64,000 nucleotides of DNA, taken from the NCBI GenBank assembly GCA_900316985.1, contig ONFE01000014.1:1-64000 (forward strand). The letters are read 5' to 3'. A program made the translations under genes and the position numbers. Below are positions 63,316 to 64,000 of this stretch, piece by piece. The stretch comes from an uncultured Prevotellaceae bacterium (GTDB taxonomy: Bacteria; Bacteroidota; Bacteroidia; Bacteroidales; Bacteroidaceae). Numbering within the stretch: position 1 is the first letter of the stretch; the number at the start of each line of letters is the position of its first letter. The notes under the pieces are model-generated. The model saw only the letters and a list, made by a program, of their open reading frames with translations, did no database searches and was not told the origin of the DNA.

Positions 63316-63447
63316 AAAAAGGGGAAAGATTTTGAATCAGCAAAATTGCTGATCACGAGAGGATACCTTGTCCTGTTACCTGCAAAACGTCTTTATGCGG
63401 ACAGGGCTGCCTCCTTTGCAGGCGCAGCATAGCTGCATCCCCTTTTT
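63316..63447 (-). ncRNA. Closed structured RNA upstream of the reverse transcriptase
   Basis: Read on the minus strand, a 9-bp outer stem AAAAAGGGG (63447-63439) with CCCCTTTTT (63324-63316) closes 132 nt. Inside are hairpin GCAGC-TAT-GCTGC (63436-63424), helix CCTGCAAA/TTTGCAGG (63422-63415 with 63386-63379), a crossing helix CCCTGTCC/GGACAAGG (63406-63399 with 63373-63366, one mismatch) that would make a pseudoknot, and hairpin ATCAGCAA/TTGCTGAT (63353-63336). It ends 11 nt before the RT start. This resembles the msr-msd/template RNAs of RT systems; an attenuator is the alternative. Confidence 0.62.
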
Positions 63448-63498
63448 CAATTTTCAAGTTTATAAGTTTTGAAGTTGATAAGTAACCACCATCACCTA

Positions 63499-64000
63499 TT
63501 ACCCCATTAACTTGCGGATACGTCCGATGACGTAGTTCCTATCGTTGGGCATCTGCGTGTAGAAGTTGATGTAGGGAATGCCCAGTTTCTTGGCATACAT
63601 CCTTGCAATCAGGTACTTCACGTTGCTGTCGTGGCTGTGGCCGTTGCCGAGCATCACCACGCCTTTGGCGCTTCCTCCGCTTTCAAGCACGAAAGAGTAG
63701 GGCTGTCCCCATTCGGCTTTGTAGGCTTGGGTGGGACGTGTCTTGTAGAGTTTGAACTCATCGTTGGCGAATCCTGCCAAATCTGTCACGGGTACATTTT
63801 CACGGATCGAGTAGAACGAGAATGAATCCTGCAGAATCTCCCTGAAATAGGTTTTCCATTCAGCATCTGTTCTTTCTATTTCCACGTCTTCCATTGCAGC
63901 AGCGGGTTGCTGAACGGGACGGGCCTGAGGTCTGGGTATTTCCTTTTTGTTAGAATTCAAGATATAGTCCTTGGCGAAATCCAACAGCTTTAAAATTAAT
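63499..64000 (-). CDS. Unknown protein, C-terminal part, cut by the window edge
   Basis: At least 166 residues; the frame is open through the window end, so the start lies outside. A Pro-rich linker (EIPRPQARPVQQPAAA) separates the beginning from a C-terminal domain with FSIRENVPVTDLAGFANDEFKLYKTRP, FVLESGGSAKGVVMLGNG, and ARMYAKKLGIPYINFYTQMPNDRNYVIGRIRKLMG. The latter hints at an alpha/beta fold such as a nuclease-like domain, but I do not recognise the family. It precedes the structured RNA and RT on the same strand and might belong to the same unit. Confidence 0.7.
   Translation of the reverse strand, partial: LILKLLDFAKDYILNSNKKEIPRPQARPVQQPAAAMEDVEIERTDAEWKTYFREILQDSFSFYSIRENVPVTDLAGFANDEFKLYKTRPTQAYKAEWGQPYSFVLESGGSAKGVVMLGNGHSHDSNVKYLIARMYAKKLGIPYINFYTQMPNDRNYVIGRIRKLMG

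Noticed and set aside
62040..63447. Group II intron or diversity-generating retroelement
   Set aside because: No intron domains, no maturase or endonuclease region, and no template/variable repeat pair could be seen around the reverse transcriptase; its motif 4 differs from both types.

Overview
The window looks like a chromosome segment of a Bacteroidales bacterium, most likely a Prevotella-type (Prevotellaceae) species. It has SusC/SusD pairs, surface-type lipoproteins with acidic residues after the lipid-anchor cysteine, Bacteroidota promoters (TTTG, 19-20 bp, TAnnTTTG), few Shine-Dalgarno sequences, and the DUF6089-uppS-bamA-skp-murI gene order. No tRNA, rRNA, CRISPR array, insertion sequence or phage structural gene was seen.

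Layout. 1-5.8 kb: two divergent cobalamin riboswitches; the rightward one heads a B12 uptake operon (btuB, btuG-like, btuF, btuC; no btuD here). 5.9-14.2 kb: a PAP2 membrane phosphatase, an NAD-dependent epimerase, rnr, a patatin-like lipase, and a two-gene PLP operon for sulfur amino acids. 14.3-26.9 kb: the most unusual region, an apparent operon that starts with a Cys/Met-rich leader ORF. It encodes a periplasmic binding protein, SusC, SusD, two exported UroD-superfamily proteins that carry the H-x-C...C zinc site of methylcobamide:thiol methyltransferases, a YtkA-like lipoprotein, a TonB receptor broken by tandem stops, and an NhaC-family transporter. 26.9-30.2 kb: ATP-grasp ligase, esterase and dicarboxylate/amino-acid symporter. 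30.5-34.2 kb: korA, a damaged korB, upp. 34.3-45.8 kb: a PAP2/beta-barrel fusion, an AAA ATPase, a DUF4105 protein, secreted proteins, small proteins, pckA, and a 0.5-kb nested palindrome. 46-55.8 kb: envelope biogenesis (DUF6242, DUF6089, uppS, bamA, three skp-like genes, murI, an FtsX/LolE-type permease, rbfA). 56-62 kb: a MACPF surface lipoprotein resembling Bacteroidales antimicrobial toxins, and a SpoIIE phosphatase/STAS/AraC signalling operon. 62-64 kb: a reverse transcriptase preceded by a closed, potentially pseudoknotted RNA, and the end of an unknown gene.

Cross-cutting features: several families of short degenerate repeats fill the intergenic spaces and also run into coding sequence, including three signal peptides and two linkers in btuF. 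Two genes (korB and the second TonB receptor) are interrupted. No searches could be run, so family calls rest on motifs read by eye.
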